A DNA stretch of 6,149 nucleotides from Chloroflexota bacterium. GTDB taxonomy: Bacteria; Chloroflexota; Dehalococcoidia; Tepidiformales; Tepidiformaceae. The position numbers were made by a program, and so were the translations under genes. Below, in pieces: positions 1 to 6,149 of the stretch. Under the pieces are notes generated by a model that was not told where the DNA came from, did no database searches, and saw only the letters and a list, made by a program, of their open reading frames with translations. The stretch spans positions 1 to 6,149 of the forward strand of contig JANXYE010000445.1 of assembly GCA_025350285.1 (NCBI GenBank), written 5' to 3'. Position 1 is the stretch's first letter; each line of letters begins with the position of its first letter.

Positions 1-306
1 GCCCGCGTTCGAACAGACGATGTCGAGCCGCCCCCACAGGTCCATCGCCTGCTTCACCATCTGGTAGGCGGCCTCGTAGTCAGAAACGCTACCCGTGTTC
101 GTGGCGGCGTCGCTTCCCAGCGCCTTGATTTCAGCGACCACCGAATCGGCGACCGGCTCGGACCCGCCCTTGTTGGTCACGTCCATGCCGAGGTCGTTCA
201 CGATCACCTTCGCACCGCGAGAGGCGAGGTCGAGCGCGATGGCCCGCCCGATGCCGCGCCCCGCGCCCGTTACCAGTGCCACCTGTCCAGTCAGGGAAAT
301 CACCAT
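1..306 (-). CDS. Short-chain dehydrogenase/reductase (SDR), N-terminal part only
   Basis: The first 102 residues of a classical SDR, an NAD(P)-dependent oxidoreductase of the cytosol. The gene is cut by the left edge of the window. The Rossmann fold is clear: a beta strand (QVALV, residues 8-12) leads into the glycine-rich cofactor loop TGAGRGIG (13-20). A second strand ends in VIVNDLG (34-40), where Asp38 usually favours NAD over NADP. The structural NAG motif is at 100-102, here as SNAG rather than the usual NNAG. The catalytic Ser-Tyr-Lys residues lie beyond the window. The NDLG plus GGS pattern recalls SDRs related to the hydroxyacyl-CoA dehydrogenase domain of multifunctional beta-oxidation enzymes, but the substrate cannot be set from this fragment. 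The ATG at 306 has GGAG 10 bases upstream. The gene is transcribed divergently from rnc. Family assignment is firm; function is not. Confidence 0.93.
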   Translation of the reverse strand, partial: MVISLTGQVALVTGAGRGIGRAIALDLASRGAKVIVNDLGMDVTNKGGSEPVADSVVAEIKALGSDAATNTGSVSDYEAAYQMVKQAMDLWGRLDIVCSNAG

Positions 307-333
307 TCGTTCAATTCTCCAGTCGTTCAATTC
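307..333. repeat. 11-bp direct repeat just upstream of the SDR start
   Basis: TCGTTCAATTC occurs at 307-317 and again at 323-333, so the copies are 16 bp apart start to start. The proximal copy touches the SDR start codon, and the Shine-Dalgarno-like GGAG of that gene lies between the copies. It could be a local duplication or a regulator or translation-control site. Only the repeat itself is observed. Confidence 0.75.
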
Positions 334-362
334 GCGGCCAAGGCCGCCGGTTTGCGCGTCCG

Positions 363-368
363 ATTTTA
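363..368 (-). promoter_or_regulatory. Possible -10 box for the SDR gene
   Basis: Read on the minus strand this is TAAAAT, five of six matches to TATAAT, in an otherwise GC-rich stretch. It would give a leader of about 50 bases before the ATG at 306. No good -35 hexamer lies 16-18 bases upstream (best is about 3 of 6), so this is a weak call. Confidence 0.22.
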
Positions 369-500
369 CTTGCGAACCGCTGTTCTGGGCCATCGAACCG
401 GCTCAAGGCGTCCCGCCGCGCGCGCAAAACTGGGGTACGTCTACTTTTGGCGGTCCGGCAAGGTTCGCGGCGTGCCGCGCTGGGGGTCTGGGGCTTAGAG

Positions 501-565
501 CGCCGTCAGGTGGGCTGATCGGCGGATCTAACCGCGGTGACCCGCGCCCAGCCCACTTGACGGCG
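501..565. repeat. Inverted repeat, 17-bp arms, overlapping the rnc-smc -35 box
   Basis: The left arm CGCCGTCAGGTGGGCTG (501-517) pairs with the right arm CAGCCCACTTGACGGCG (549-565), with 16 Watson-Crick pairs and one G-T pair, around a 31-base centre. The right arm contains the TTGACG -35 hexamer (557-562). Each arm read inward carries the same GCC(G)TCA-(G/A)GTGGGC core, as expected for two half-sites of a DNA-binding protein. No T-tract follows, so it is not a standard intrinsic terminator. In a transcript starting upstream of 501 it would fold into a 17-bp hairpin. Operator or leader hairpin are both inferences. Confidence 0.8.
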
Positions 566-586
566 AACGGATGTGCTCCATATGAT
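557..586 (+). promoter_or_regulatory. Sigma70-type promoter for rnc-smc
   Basis: TTGACG (557-562, five of six to TTGACA) and TATGAT (581-586, five of six to TATAAT) are separated by 18 bases. Transcription would start near 593, leaving a leader of about 58 bases before the GTG at 652. The position fits a promoter for the rnc-smc unit, and it is the best match on the plus strand in this gap. The -35 box lies inside the inverted repeat at 501-565 and the -10 inside the palindrome at 576-593, so repression by a bound protein is plausible but not shown. Confidence 0.6.
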
Positions 587-593
587 CATGGAG
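576..593. promoter_or_regulatory. Small palindrome over the -10 box
   Basis: CTCCATATGATCATGGAG has 6-bp arms (CTCCAT/ATGGAG) around six bases, and a perfect 8-bp palindrome ATGATCAT (582-589) inside. It spans the -10 hexamer and the predicted transcription start. It could be an operator. Chance is also possible at this length. Confidence 0.4.
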
Positions 594-607
594 GTTTAGC
601 ATTTCCC

Positions 608-626
608 TGTCTCCCGGAACGGGCAG
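608..626 (+). other. Short hairpin in the rnc leader
   Basis: CCCG (613-616) pairs with CGGG (620-623) around a GAA loop, and CTG (608-610) with CAG (624-626) across a three-base bulge. It would lie in the predicted leader of the rnc mRNA, about 25 bases before the GTG at 652. It is too short to be a typical RNase III substrate. No function is claimed. Confidence 0.3.
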
Positions 627-641
627 AGTCGTGCCGCGCCT

Positions 642-649
642 GGAGGTGA
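642..649 (+). promoter_or_regulatory. Strong Shine-Dalgarno sequence that decides the rnc start
   Basis: GGAGGTGA is an exact complement of the anti-Shine-Dalgarno core of 16S rRNA. Its GGAGG ends five bases before the GTG at 652. The alternative in-frame GTG at 631 has only a weak purine stretch upstream, so 652 is preferred. Confidence 0.7.
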
Positions 650-651
650 CC

Positions 652-1374
652 GTGCCGCCGGCTCCCGCACTCACCCGCTCGCTGACCGAACGTCTGGGCG
701 TTCAGCCCCTCCCGCCAGACCTCCTGGCAGAGGCGCTGACCCATGCCTCCCACCTTAACGAAATTGGTCCGGGCACGCCCTCCAACGAACGGCTCGAGTT
801 CCTTGGCGACGCGCTGCTCGGCATGGTTATCGGGAACGAGCTGTTTCTGCGCTACCCGGAATCGGGCGAGGGCCACCTGACGCGGATGCGCGCGGACCTC
901 GTCCGGGGGAGCACCCTCGCCAGCGTCGCGACGCGCCTCGAACTCGGCGAAGCGATCGTCCTGGGGCGTGGCGAAGAGGCCGCCGGCGGACGCACGCGCG
1001 AGCGGAACCTCGCCGGCGCGCTGGAGGCGGTCATCGGAGCCGTCTATGTCGCGCACGGTCTTCGCGCGACGCGCGCGCTCGTGCTTCGCTTGCTCAAGCC
1101 GGAATTGCGCGTACTGGAGCGCGAGGGCACGCGCATCGATGCCAAGTCGAGCCTCCAGCACACCGTCCAGGCGCGCTGGCACGAACCTCCGGACTATGTG
1201 ACGGTTGAGGAAGAGTCCGGCGCCGCGGGCCGCCGCTTCGCCGTTGAAGTGCGCATCGCCGGGAACGTCCTTGGCCGGGGAGTGGGGAGCAGCAAGCGCG
1301 AAGCCCAGCAGGACGCCGCCCTGACGGCCCTGAAGTGCTTCGCGGCGGAAGCCGAGGGTAGCCCGTGTACCTGA
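652..1374 (+). CDS. rnc: Ribonuclease III
   Basis: Double-strand-specific endoribonuclease that processes rRNA precursors and structured mRNAs. From the GTG at 652 it has 240 residues, normal for the family; a GTG at 631 would add seven. The N-terminal RNase III domain carries the signature [13 protein letters not shown] (residues 45-57), including the acidic Glu49 and Asp53 equivalent to E. coli Glu41 and Asp45. The second metal-site helix reads [15 protein letters not shown] (119-133). Its Glu125 matches E. coli Glu117, but the usual aspartate three residues earlier (E. coli Asp114) is Gly122. The double-stranded RNA-binding domain runs from about residue 159 (DAKSSLQ) to the end, with the closing [18 protein letters not shown] helix. 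The stop overlaps smc by 10 bp, which suggests coupled translation. The family assignment is secure. Full cleavage activity is less certain because of the missing aspartate, although such variants may be normal in this lineage. Confidence 0.95.
   Translation: MPPAPALTRSLTERLGVQPLPPDLLAEALTHASHLNEIGPGTPSNERLEFLGDALLGMVIGNELFLRYPESGEGHLTRMRADLVRGSTLASVATRLELGEAIVLGRGEEAAGGRTRERNLAGALEAVIGAVYVAHGLRATRALVLRLLKPELRVLEREGTRIDAKSSLQHTVQARWHEPPDYVTVEEESGAAGRRFAVEVRIAGNVLGRGVGSSKREAQQDAALTALKCFAAEAEGSPCT
1354..1358 (+). promoter_or_regulatory. Ribosome binding site of smc inside rnc
   Basis: GAGGG, six bases before the GTG at 1365, lies within the last codons of rnc. It supports the GTG start and coupled translation of the two genes. 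Confidence 0.5.
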
Positions 1375-4300
1375 AAAAACTCTCCGTGCAGGGCTTCAAG
1401 AGCTTTGCCAACCGCACGTCATTCGATTTCGACGGCGGTGTGACGGCTGTTGTCGGCCCGAACGGCTCCGGCAAGAGCAACGTCGCGGACGCCATTCGCT
1501 GGGTGCTCGGCGAACAGAGCGTGCGCCTGCTGCGGGCCAAGCGCGCCGACGACGTTATCTTTTCCGGGACCAGCCAGCGGGCGGCGACCGGCATGGCCGA
1601 AGTTCTGCTCACGCTCGACAACAGCGACCGCTGGCTTCCCCTGGACTTCGCGGAAGTGGAGGTTGGCCGGCGCGTGTATCGCAACGGCGACTCTGAGTAC
1701 CTGCTCAATGGCTCGCGCGTCCGTCTCCGCGATATCGCCGACCTCTTGATGAAGGGTGACGTTGGCCAGAACAGCTACACGATAATGGGTCAGGGCCTCG
1801 TCGATGAGGTCCTGAGTATGTCGCCGGAGGACCGGCGCGTGTTCCTCGACGAAGCGGCCGACGTGAAACGCTTCCGTGTGAAGATTCAGGAGGCGCAAAA
1901 CCGGCTGGCTCAAACGCGCGACAACATTGAGCGCGTGACGCTCGTGGTCGCCGAAATCGAGCCTCGCCTCGCCCAATTGAGCCGCCAGGCCGAGCGCGCC
2001 TCCGAGCACCGCAAGCTCATCGGCGAACTGACCGAACTGCTACGGGTGTACTACTCCGCGCGTTGGAGCGATGCCCAGAACAGCGTCGTCCGCGCGCGTG
2101 CGGCGCTCGACCAGACCCACGCCGAGGGCGCCGCCGCCAGCGACCAGGTCGATAGGCTGCGGGAACAACTGCGGGGCCTTTCGGAGGAGTTGCGCAACCG
2201 CCGCGACGCCATCTCTCGCCGCGAAACGCGGAACGCCGAGTTCGAGGGCCGCATCGCCGCCGTAGAACAGAACATCGCACTCGACCACGAGCGCGCTTCG
2301 ATGACCGCAAACCGCCGCGAAGAGTTGCGGCTCGAGATCGAAACGCTCGAAGCGGAGCGCACGAACCTCGCCGCAAGCGGCGCCGATGAGGGCCGCAGGG
2401 GCGAAGACGTGGCTGTGCAGCTTGAGGAGATGAAGACGTTCGTCAGCCAATGCCGGGAGGGGCTGGAACTCGCCGAACGCGAATACGCAGCGGCCCGGAG
2501 CACGGCCCAGGAACTGCGCGACGGCGCCGAGGCCGACGACCGCCGCCTCGCGGTCTCGCAGTCTGAGGTCCAGCGCGCTTCCCAGCGGGTCACGGAACTC
2601 GACCGCGAGAGCGAACAGTTCGGTCCACGGCGGCGGCAACTGCTGGGCGAACTGCGTGCCTATGGCCGCCGCTACGCGGAGATCCGGGAGAGCGTCATCG
2701 AAGCCGAAACGGAGCTGCACTCAGCCCGCGCGGCCGCGGAAAACGCGCGCCAGCGGCTAGCGCGCGTGCAGGACGAGGTTCGCCTCTACGAATCAGGCGG
2801 CAATAAGGACTTGCGCGAACTCGACCATCTGGAAGGTCGGCTTGATGCCCTCAGGCGAGTCCAGGCCGAGCACGACGGGGTCGCCGCCGGGACGCGCAGC
2901 GCCCTGATCATGGGCCAGGCGCTAATGGACGACGTGCGGCCAGGCACGCTCGGGGAACCGCCCGAGGTCGCTGGCGTGCTCGGCCTCCTGGCGCGCCAGC
3001 TCAAGGTCCCCGCTGGCCTCGAAGTGGCCGTGAACGCGGCTCTCGAACAGCGTCTTCACGCGGTCGTCGTCGAAAGCGAAGATTCGGCCCTGAAAGCAAT
3101 CGAGTTGCTTTCCCGCCGCCGCAACGGGCGCGCCCAGTTCCTCGCGATGGATCAATTGCGGCATGTTTATCCGTTGAACCTCCAGAAGGAAAAAGGCGTC
3201 ATCGGCGTTGCTTCGAAGCTGGTGAAGTGCGAGAAGCGCATGCAGCAGCTCGTAGACACGCTGCTCGGGCGCGTCATCATCGTCGAGGATGTACCGACCG
3301 GTCTGCGCATGATCCGGCGTTCCCTCGGCTCGTGCGTGACGGCCGACGGCGTCTATATCGAAGCGACCGGCATCATCACGGGCGGTGCCACGGGTGCGGA
3401 CGAGGGTCCTTTCGTCCGCCAGCGCGAGCTGGAAGAATTGCCCGTCCGCATTGAGGAATTGAAAAGCCGCACCGCCGTCAGCGCTCATCAGCTAGAACAG
3501 GCGCGGGCGGCCATTCAGCAGCTCGGTGGCCGTGCCCGCGAGGCCGACGTTGCCTACGACGGCCTTCGCCGCGATGTAGAAGGCGGCCGCAACGAACTGG
3601 AACGCGAACGCGCCCGCCTCCACCGCCTGCGCCGCGACATGGACCAGGTGCGCATGCGCCGTGTCGATATCGAACGCGACCGCCAGCGTCAGCGGACGCT
3701 CATCGATCAGGCCGAGCAGACGGGGGCGGAGTTGAGCCAACGCCGCGATGAGCGCCGTGGGGGCATCGCCGGCGCACAGGCGGAACTCGCCGCGGCAACC
3801 GAGAAGCGAGAGGCCGCGCTCCGGGGGGTCTCGGAGGCGAGTGGACGCCTGGCCGCCGTCGAAGGCGAGCGCCGAGCATTGGTCGCAATGCGCGAACAGC
3901 ATGAGAAGGCGGTCGAGCGCCTCGCCAACCAGGTCTCGGCAAGGAAGCTACAGGCGAAGAACCTCGACCTTGAAGCGAAGGCGATAGCCGAGCGGCTCAG
4001 CCGGTTGGCTACGGAACTCGAAACGATCCGCGCGGCGCGGCAGGCGGAGACAGGCGCCGAGATGCCCGGACGCGACGAACTCGCCGCGCTCGAAACGCGC
4101 GAACGCCAGCTCCAGGATGATCTTTCGGATGCCCAGCAGGCCCTCCTCGCGACGGATAGACGCCGCTTGGACCTGGAGGCCGAGATCGCGCGCTCGCAGA
4201 CGCTCATGGAGTCGCTTCGCGATGAAATGTCGCGCGAGGGGCTCGCCCCAGACCGCGGCGGGGCGGTGGTCCCGTTCGAGCAGCTCCCGCTCGAAGCGGT

Positions 4301-5000
4301 AGGCACGGCTCCCGTGCTCCAAGGAGCGGCGCTTGTGGACATCGAAGCAATGCGCACGCGCATTGAAGAGGTGCGCCGGCGCATCCGCCGCCTCGGCCCG
4401 ATCAACGCTGAAGCGCCGGAGGACTACCGTGAGAGTAAAGAGCGGCACGAGTTCCTGACGACCCAGATGACCGACCTCGCCGACGCCGAGGCGCAGCTAC
4501 GGGAGGCTATCGCCGAGCTCACGGTCGAGATAAAGCAGCGTTTCGGGACGGCGTTCACGAGCGTCAATAAGGCGTTCGGCGAGTATTTCCAGGCGTTTTT
4601 CGGTGGCGGCACGGCTCAACTCGTGCTCACCAACCCCGATAATGTCGGCGAGACCGGCATCGAAATCGAGGCTTGCCCGCCGGGCAAGCGCATCAAGAGC
4701 CTCAGCCTCCTCTCGGGCGGCGAGCGGTCGCTGACGGCGGTTGCGATGCTCTTCGCCCTCCTCACGGTGAATCCGGCTCCGTTCGTTGTCCTCGACGAGG
4801 TGGATGCCGCCCTGGACGAAGCCAACGTCGGACGCTTCACCACGGCGTTGTTGAAGCTCGCGGAGAAGACGCAGTTCATCGTCATCACGCACAACCGCCG
4901 CACGGTGGAAGTGGGCGACGCGATCTACGGCGTCACGATGGGCCGCGACGGCGTCTCGAAGGTGCTCTCGCTCCGCCTCAGCGACGTGCCCGCCGAGTGA
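1365..5000 (+). CDS. smc: Chromosome segregation/condensation ATPase SMC
   Basis: The SMC subunit of bacterial condensin. It homodimerises, binds ScpA and ScpB, and uses ATP to extrude DNA loops and help separate sister chromosomes. It has 1211 residues, against about 1190 in Bacillus subtilis, and appears intact. The head opens with [15 protein letters not shown] and Walker [10 protein letters not shown] (31-39), with the Q-loop glutamine at 143. A long coiled coil runs from about 168 to 525, with a break near 336-346. The hinge spans about 532-677 and ends in the glycine-rich TGGATG. The returning coil runs from about 685 to 1050, interrupted by a Pro/Gly-rich stretch (959-991). The C-terminal head has the signature LSGGE (1116-1120), Walker B FVVLDE (1140-1145), the D-loop AALDE (1148-1152) and the switch His1176. 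The motif after the first head strand reads DEAAD (162-166), where many bacterial SMCs have EEAAG. The GTG start sits inside rnc and gives the canonical N-terminus. Overlap with rnc points to a shared promoter at 557-586. Confidence 0.98.
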   Translation: MYLKKLSVQGFKSFANRTSFDFDGGVTAVVGPNGSGKSNVADAIRWVLGEQSVRLLRAKRADDVIFSGTSQRAATGMAEVLLTLDNSDRWLPLDFAEVEVGRRVYRNGDSEYLLNGSRVRLRDIADLLMKGDVGQNSYTIMGQGLVDEVLSMSPEDRRVFLDEAADVKRFRVKIQEAQNRLAQTRDNIERVTLVVAEIEPRLAQLSRQAERASEHRKLIGELTELLRVYYSARWSDAQNSVVRARAALDQTHAEGAAASDQVDRLREQLRGLSEELRNRRDAISRRETRNAEFEGRIAAVEQNIALDHERASMTANRREELRLEIETLEAERTNLAASGADEGRRGEDVAVQLEEMKTFVSQCREGLELAEREYAAARSTAQELRDGAEADDRRLAVSQSEVQRASQRVTELDRESEQFGPRRRQLLGELRAYGRRYAEIRESVIEAETELHSARAAAENARQRLARVQDEVRLYESGGNKDLRELDHLEGRLDALRRVQAEHDGVAAGTRSALIMGQALMDDVRPGTLGEPPEVAGVLGLLARQLKVPAGLEVAVNAALEQRLHAVVVESEDSALKAIELLSRRRNGRAQFLAMDQLRHVYPLNLQKEKGVIGVASKLVKCEKRMQQLVDTLLGRVIIVEDVPTGLRMIRRSLGSCVTADGVYIEATGIITGGATGADEGPFVRQRELEELPVRIEELKSRTAVSAHQLEQARAAIQQLGGRAREADVAYDGLRRDVEGGRNELERERARLHRLRRDMDQVRMRRVDIERDRQRQRTLIDQAEQTGAELSQRRDERRGGIAGAQAELAAATEKREAALRGVSEASGRLAAVEGERRALVAMREQHEKAVERLANQVSARKLQAKNLDLEAKAIAERLSRLATELETIRAARQAETGAEMPGRDELAALETRERQLQDDLSDAQQALLATDRRRLDLEAEIARSQTLMESLRDEMSREGLAPDRGGAVVPFEQLPLEAVGTAPVLQGAALVDIEAMRTRIEEVRRRIRRLGPINAEAPEDYRESKERHEFLTTQMTDLADAEAQLREAIAELTVEIKQRFGTAFTSVNKAFGEYFQAFFGGGTAQLVLTNPDNVGETGIEIEACPPGKRIKSLSLLSGGERSLTAVAMLFALLTVNPAPFVVLDEVDAALDEANVGRFTTALLKLAEKTQFIVITHNRRTVEVGDAIYGVTMGRDGVSKVLSLRLSDVPAE

Positions 5001-5166
5001 CGCATGGCGGTCGGGGTAGTCGTGGCGCTCCGTCGCCGCCAGGCTCCGCTCAACCCATGCCCGGCGAACGGGGCCTCCCTGTCCCCGGCTCTCGATGTGG
5101 GCTCTGTCCCCAGATTGTCGTGAGCGGCAGGAGCCGGAAGGAACAGGTGGTGGTGGAACGCCACGG
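5001..5166. other. Convergent spacer between smc and the acetyltransferase gene
   Basis: 166 bp between two genes that end towards each other. A possible stem (CGGGG 5069-5073 with CCCCG 5083-5087, nine-base loop) is present, but no T-tract follows on either strand. A frame across this spacer on the minus strand runs antisense into smc and has no family features. Termination here may be factor-dependent or by a GC-rich structure. Confidence 0.6.
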
Positions 5167-5616
5167 CTACAAGACTGCGGGTGACCAACGCATGAGCCAA
5201 TGCGTCTCCGTCTCGCCGCGTTCAACGAACCCGAGCCTCCGGTAGAGCCGCTGCGCCGGGTTGACCCTGAGCACCTGCAGATGCACGTCGATGCCTCGTT
5301 CGGCGGCCTGCGACTGGACCGACTGGAGGATGGCGGTACCAACGCCCCGGCCCTGGTAGGCCGGGTCCAGCGCGATGTTCTCGACATCGAACGGCGCGAA
5401 GCGGTCGTCGAGTTCCAGCAGGCCCGCGACCGCGCCATCGATGTCGATCACCTTCAGCAGACCGCGTTCGATGCGGGCATCGAAGAGGATGCGCTGGACC
5501 GCTTCGTCCCATGGCCCCCAGGTCGCCTCGACATACGCCCCCATCGCCTCCCGATGAATGCGATAGAGCGCCTCGAAGTCGGCCGACTCGGGCGCACGGA
5601 GCTTGTAGGCAGACAT
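5167..5616 (-). CDS. GNAT-family N-acetyltransferase
   Basis: A cytosolic acetyltransferase of 149 residues that would transfer an acetyl group from acetyl-CoA to an amine. The single GNAT domain is complete. The N-terminal helices carry the YVEATWGPWDE segment (28-38), seen in a group of small uncharacterised GNATs. The strand VENIAL is followed by PAYQGRGVG (85-93), the acetyl-CoA pyrophosphate loop with Gln88, Arg90, Gly91 and Gly93. The C-terminal NPAQRLYRRLGF (119-130) holds the usual tyrosine (Tyr125) that can act as general acid. The substrate cannot be told: protein N-termini, small amines and antibiotics are all known for the fold. The ATG at 5616 is chosen because it begins MSAYKLR at the normal domain edge and follows the DAHP synthase stop by 8 bp, with a GGAG that abuts that stop (11-base spacer). 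A GTG at 5646 would add ten residues and overlap the upstream gene. It is probably co-transcribed with the DAHP synthase. Confidence 0.93.
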   Translation of the reverse strand: MSAYKLRAPESADFEALYRIHREAMGAYVEATWGPWDEAVQRILFDARIERGLLKVIDIDGAVAGLLELDDRFAPFDVENIALDPAYQGRGVGTAILQSVQSQAAERGIDVHLQVLRVNPAQRLYRRLGFVERGETETHWLMRWSPAVL

Positions 5617-5624
5617 GGGCGCGG

Positions 5625-6149
5625 TCACTCCGCGGTCGCGTGGCACAGGCGGCGTTGGCGCACGGCTTCGGCAAGCCGCTCAAGCAGGGGAACACTGTCT
5701 TCCCAGCCGATACAGGCGTCGGTGATGCTGACGCCATACTCAAGAGGCCTTCCCGGGATGAGGTCCTGGCGGCCGGGTTTGAGATGGCTCTCGACCATCA
5801 CGCCGAAGAGGCGGTCGTCGCCGGCCGCGACCTGCGCGCCAACGTCGAGCCCCACGTCCACCTGGCGCTGGTGCTGCTTGAGGCTGTTCGAATGGCTGAA
5901 GTCGATCATGACGCGCTGCGCGAGCCCCGCCGCAGCGAGTTCGCTGCAGGCGGCGGCAACGTTGGCGGCGTCGTAGTTCGGCGTCTTGCCGCCGCGCAGA
6001 ATGATGTGCCCGTCTTCGTTTCCGTTCGTCGAGACAATGGCCGAATGGCCCGCCTTCGTTACCGAGAGGAAGTGGTGTGCATGCTGGGCCGTGCGGACGG
6101 CATCCACCGCGATCTTCACGTTGCCGTCGGTGCCGTTCTTGAACCCAAC
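5625..6149 (-). CDS. aroG: 3-deoxy-7-phosphoheptulonate (DAHP) synthase, type I, C-terminal part
   Basis: Condenses phosphoenolpyruvate and erythrose 4-phosphate to DAHP, the first step of the shikimate pathway to aromatic amino acids. The 5' part lies beyond the right edge; 174 residues are present. Reading continues in frame to the last base, so the GTG at 6119 is internal and not the start. From memory the fragment lines up without gaps with E. coli AroG from about Val183: FKNGTDG with the phosphoenolpyruvate-binding lysine (Lys186), ILRGG (Arg234), the metal ligands His268 in DFSH, Glu302 in VESH and Asp326 in ITDACIGW. All active-site residues expected in this half are present. The segment that carries most of the feedback-inhibition site in E. 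coli paralogues is outside the window, so the choice among aroF, aroG and aroH types, and allosteric control, cannot be judged. The symbol follows the general family name. The GNAT gene follows 8 bp downstream. Confidence 0.96.
   Translation of the reverse strand, partial: VGFKNGTDGNVKIAVDAVRTAQHAHHFLSVTKAGHSAIVSTNGNEDGHIILRGGKTPNYDAANVAAACSELAAAGLAQRVMIDFSHSNSLKQHQRQVDVGLDVGAQVAAGDDRLFGVMVESHLKPGRQDLIPGRPLEYGVSITDACIGWEDSVPLLERLAEAVRQRRLCHATAE

Larger units (their letters stand above)
307..651. other. Divergent intergenic region between the SDR gene and rnc
   Basis: About 345 bp without a convincing gene. Short open frames here are off-frame extensions across the SDR gene or lack family features. 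The left part holds a direct repeat (307-333), a GC-rich 6-bp-arm palindrome (gcggcc-aa-ggccgc, 334-347) and a weak minus-strand -10-like box (363-368). Positions about 370-495 show nothing recognisable. The right part holds the inverted repeat, promoter, palindrome and leader of rnc-smc, listed separately. The region probably contains the start signals of both divergent units. Confidence 0.8.

Noticed and set aside
501..565. Inverted repeat as a terminator or insertion-sequence end
   Set aside because: No T-tract, transposase remnant or target duplication is present, and one arm contains the -35 box of a good promoter.
95..649. A 184-codon plus-strand frame across the SDR gene and the intergenic region
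   Set aside because: Its first part is antisense to a clear Rossmann fold. The rest runs through the inverted repeat and promoter with low-complexity translation.
2040..2720. A 226-codon minus-strand frame inside smc
   Set aside because: It is antisense to the SMC coiled coil, whose codons leave few stops on the other strand. No motif or ribosome binding site supports it.
5069..5087. Intrinsic terminator after smc
   Set aside because: The stem is only five pairs with a nine-base loop, and no run of T follows on either strand.
4497..5438. A 313-codon minus-strand open frame across the end of smc, the spacer and most of the GNAT gene
   Set aside because: It is antisense to smc, lies in another frame through the GNAT gene, is rich in Arg and Ser, and has no family motif. 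Long antisense frames are expected at this GC content.
5200..5976. A 258-codon plus-strand frame opposite the GNAT and DAHP synthase genes
   Set aside because: Both opposite-strand genes are unambiguous, and this frame has no recognisable domain.
6117..6119. GTG as the start of a short DAHP synthase
   Set aside because: The ten codons before it, up to the window edge, read VGFKNGTDGN, which is conserved active-site sequence. The gene therefore continues beyond the window.

Overview
The window looks like ordinary bacterial chromosome from a GC-rich organism. Third codon positions are mostly G or C, and long antisense and off-frame open frames lie across the real genes, as expected at high GC. 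It contains two housekeeping transcription units and the edge of a third. The SMC N-terminal head (stretches such as [12 protein letters not shown] and [16 protein letters not shown]) resembles, from memory, SMC proteins of Chloroflexota. That taxonomic guess is an inference and was not tested by any search.

Layout. Positions 1-306 (minus) hold the N-terminal 102 codons of a short-chain dehydrogenase/reductase that runs off the left edge. Positions 307-651 are a divergent intergenic region. It carries an 11-bp direct repeat upstream of the dehydrogenase start, a 17-bp-arm inverted repeat (501-517/549-565), a good sigma70-type promoter reading right (TTGACG-N18-TATGAT, 557-586), a small palindrome over its -10 box, and a near-perfect Shine-Dalgarno sequence (642-649). 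Next come rnc (RNase III, 652-1374) and smc (chromosome condensation ATPase, 1365-5000). They overlap by 10 bp on the plus strand and probably form one translationally coupled operon. Positions 5001-5166 are a convergent spacer without a clear intrinsic terminator. From the right edge, on the minus strand, come the C-terminal half of a type I DAHP synthase (5625-6149) and, 8 bp further on, a GNAT-family N-acetyltransferase (5167-5616). These two are probably co-transcribed.

How the genes work together. rnc-smc is a recurrent bacterial pairing with no direct biochemical link: one processes double-stranded RNA, the other organises the chromosome with ScpA/ScpB, whose genes are not in this window. 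The DAHP synthase opens the shikimate pathway. The substrate of the acetyltransferase cannot be told from its sequence.

I found no mobile element, CRISPR array, tRNA or rRNA, and no evidence of a new multi-gene system. The points most worth a second look are a glycine in RNase III where a metal-binding aspartate is normally found, the inverted repeat that overlaps the -35 box of the rnc-smc promoter, and a Pro/Gly-rich break in the C-terminal coiled coil of SMC.
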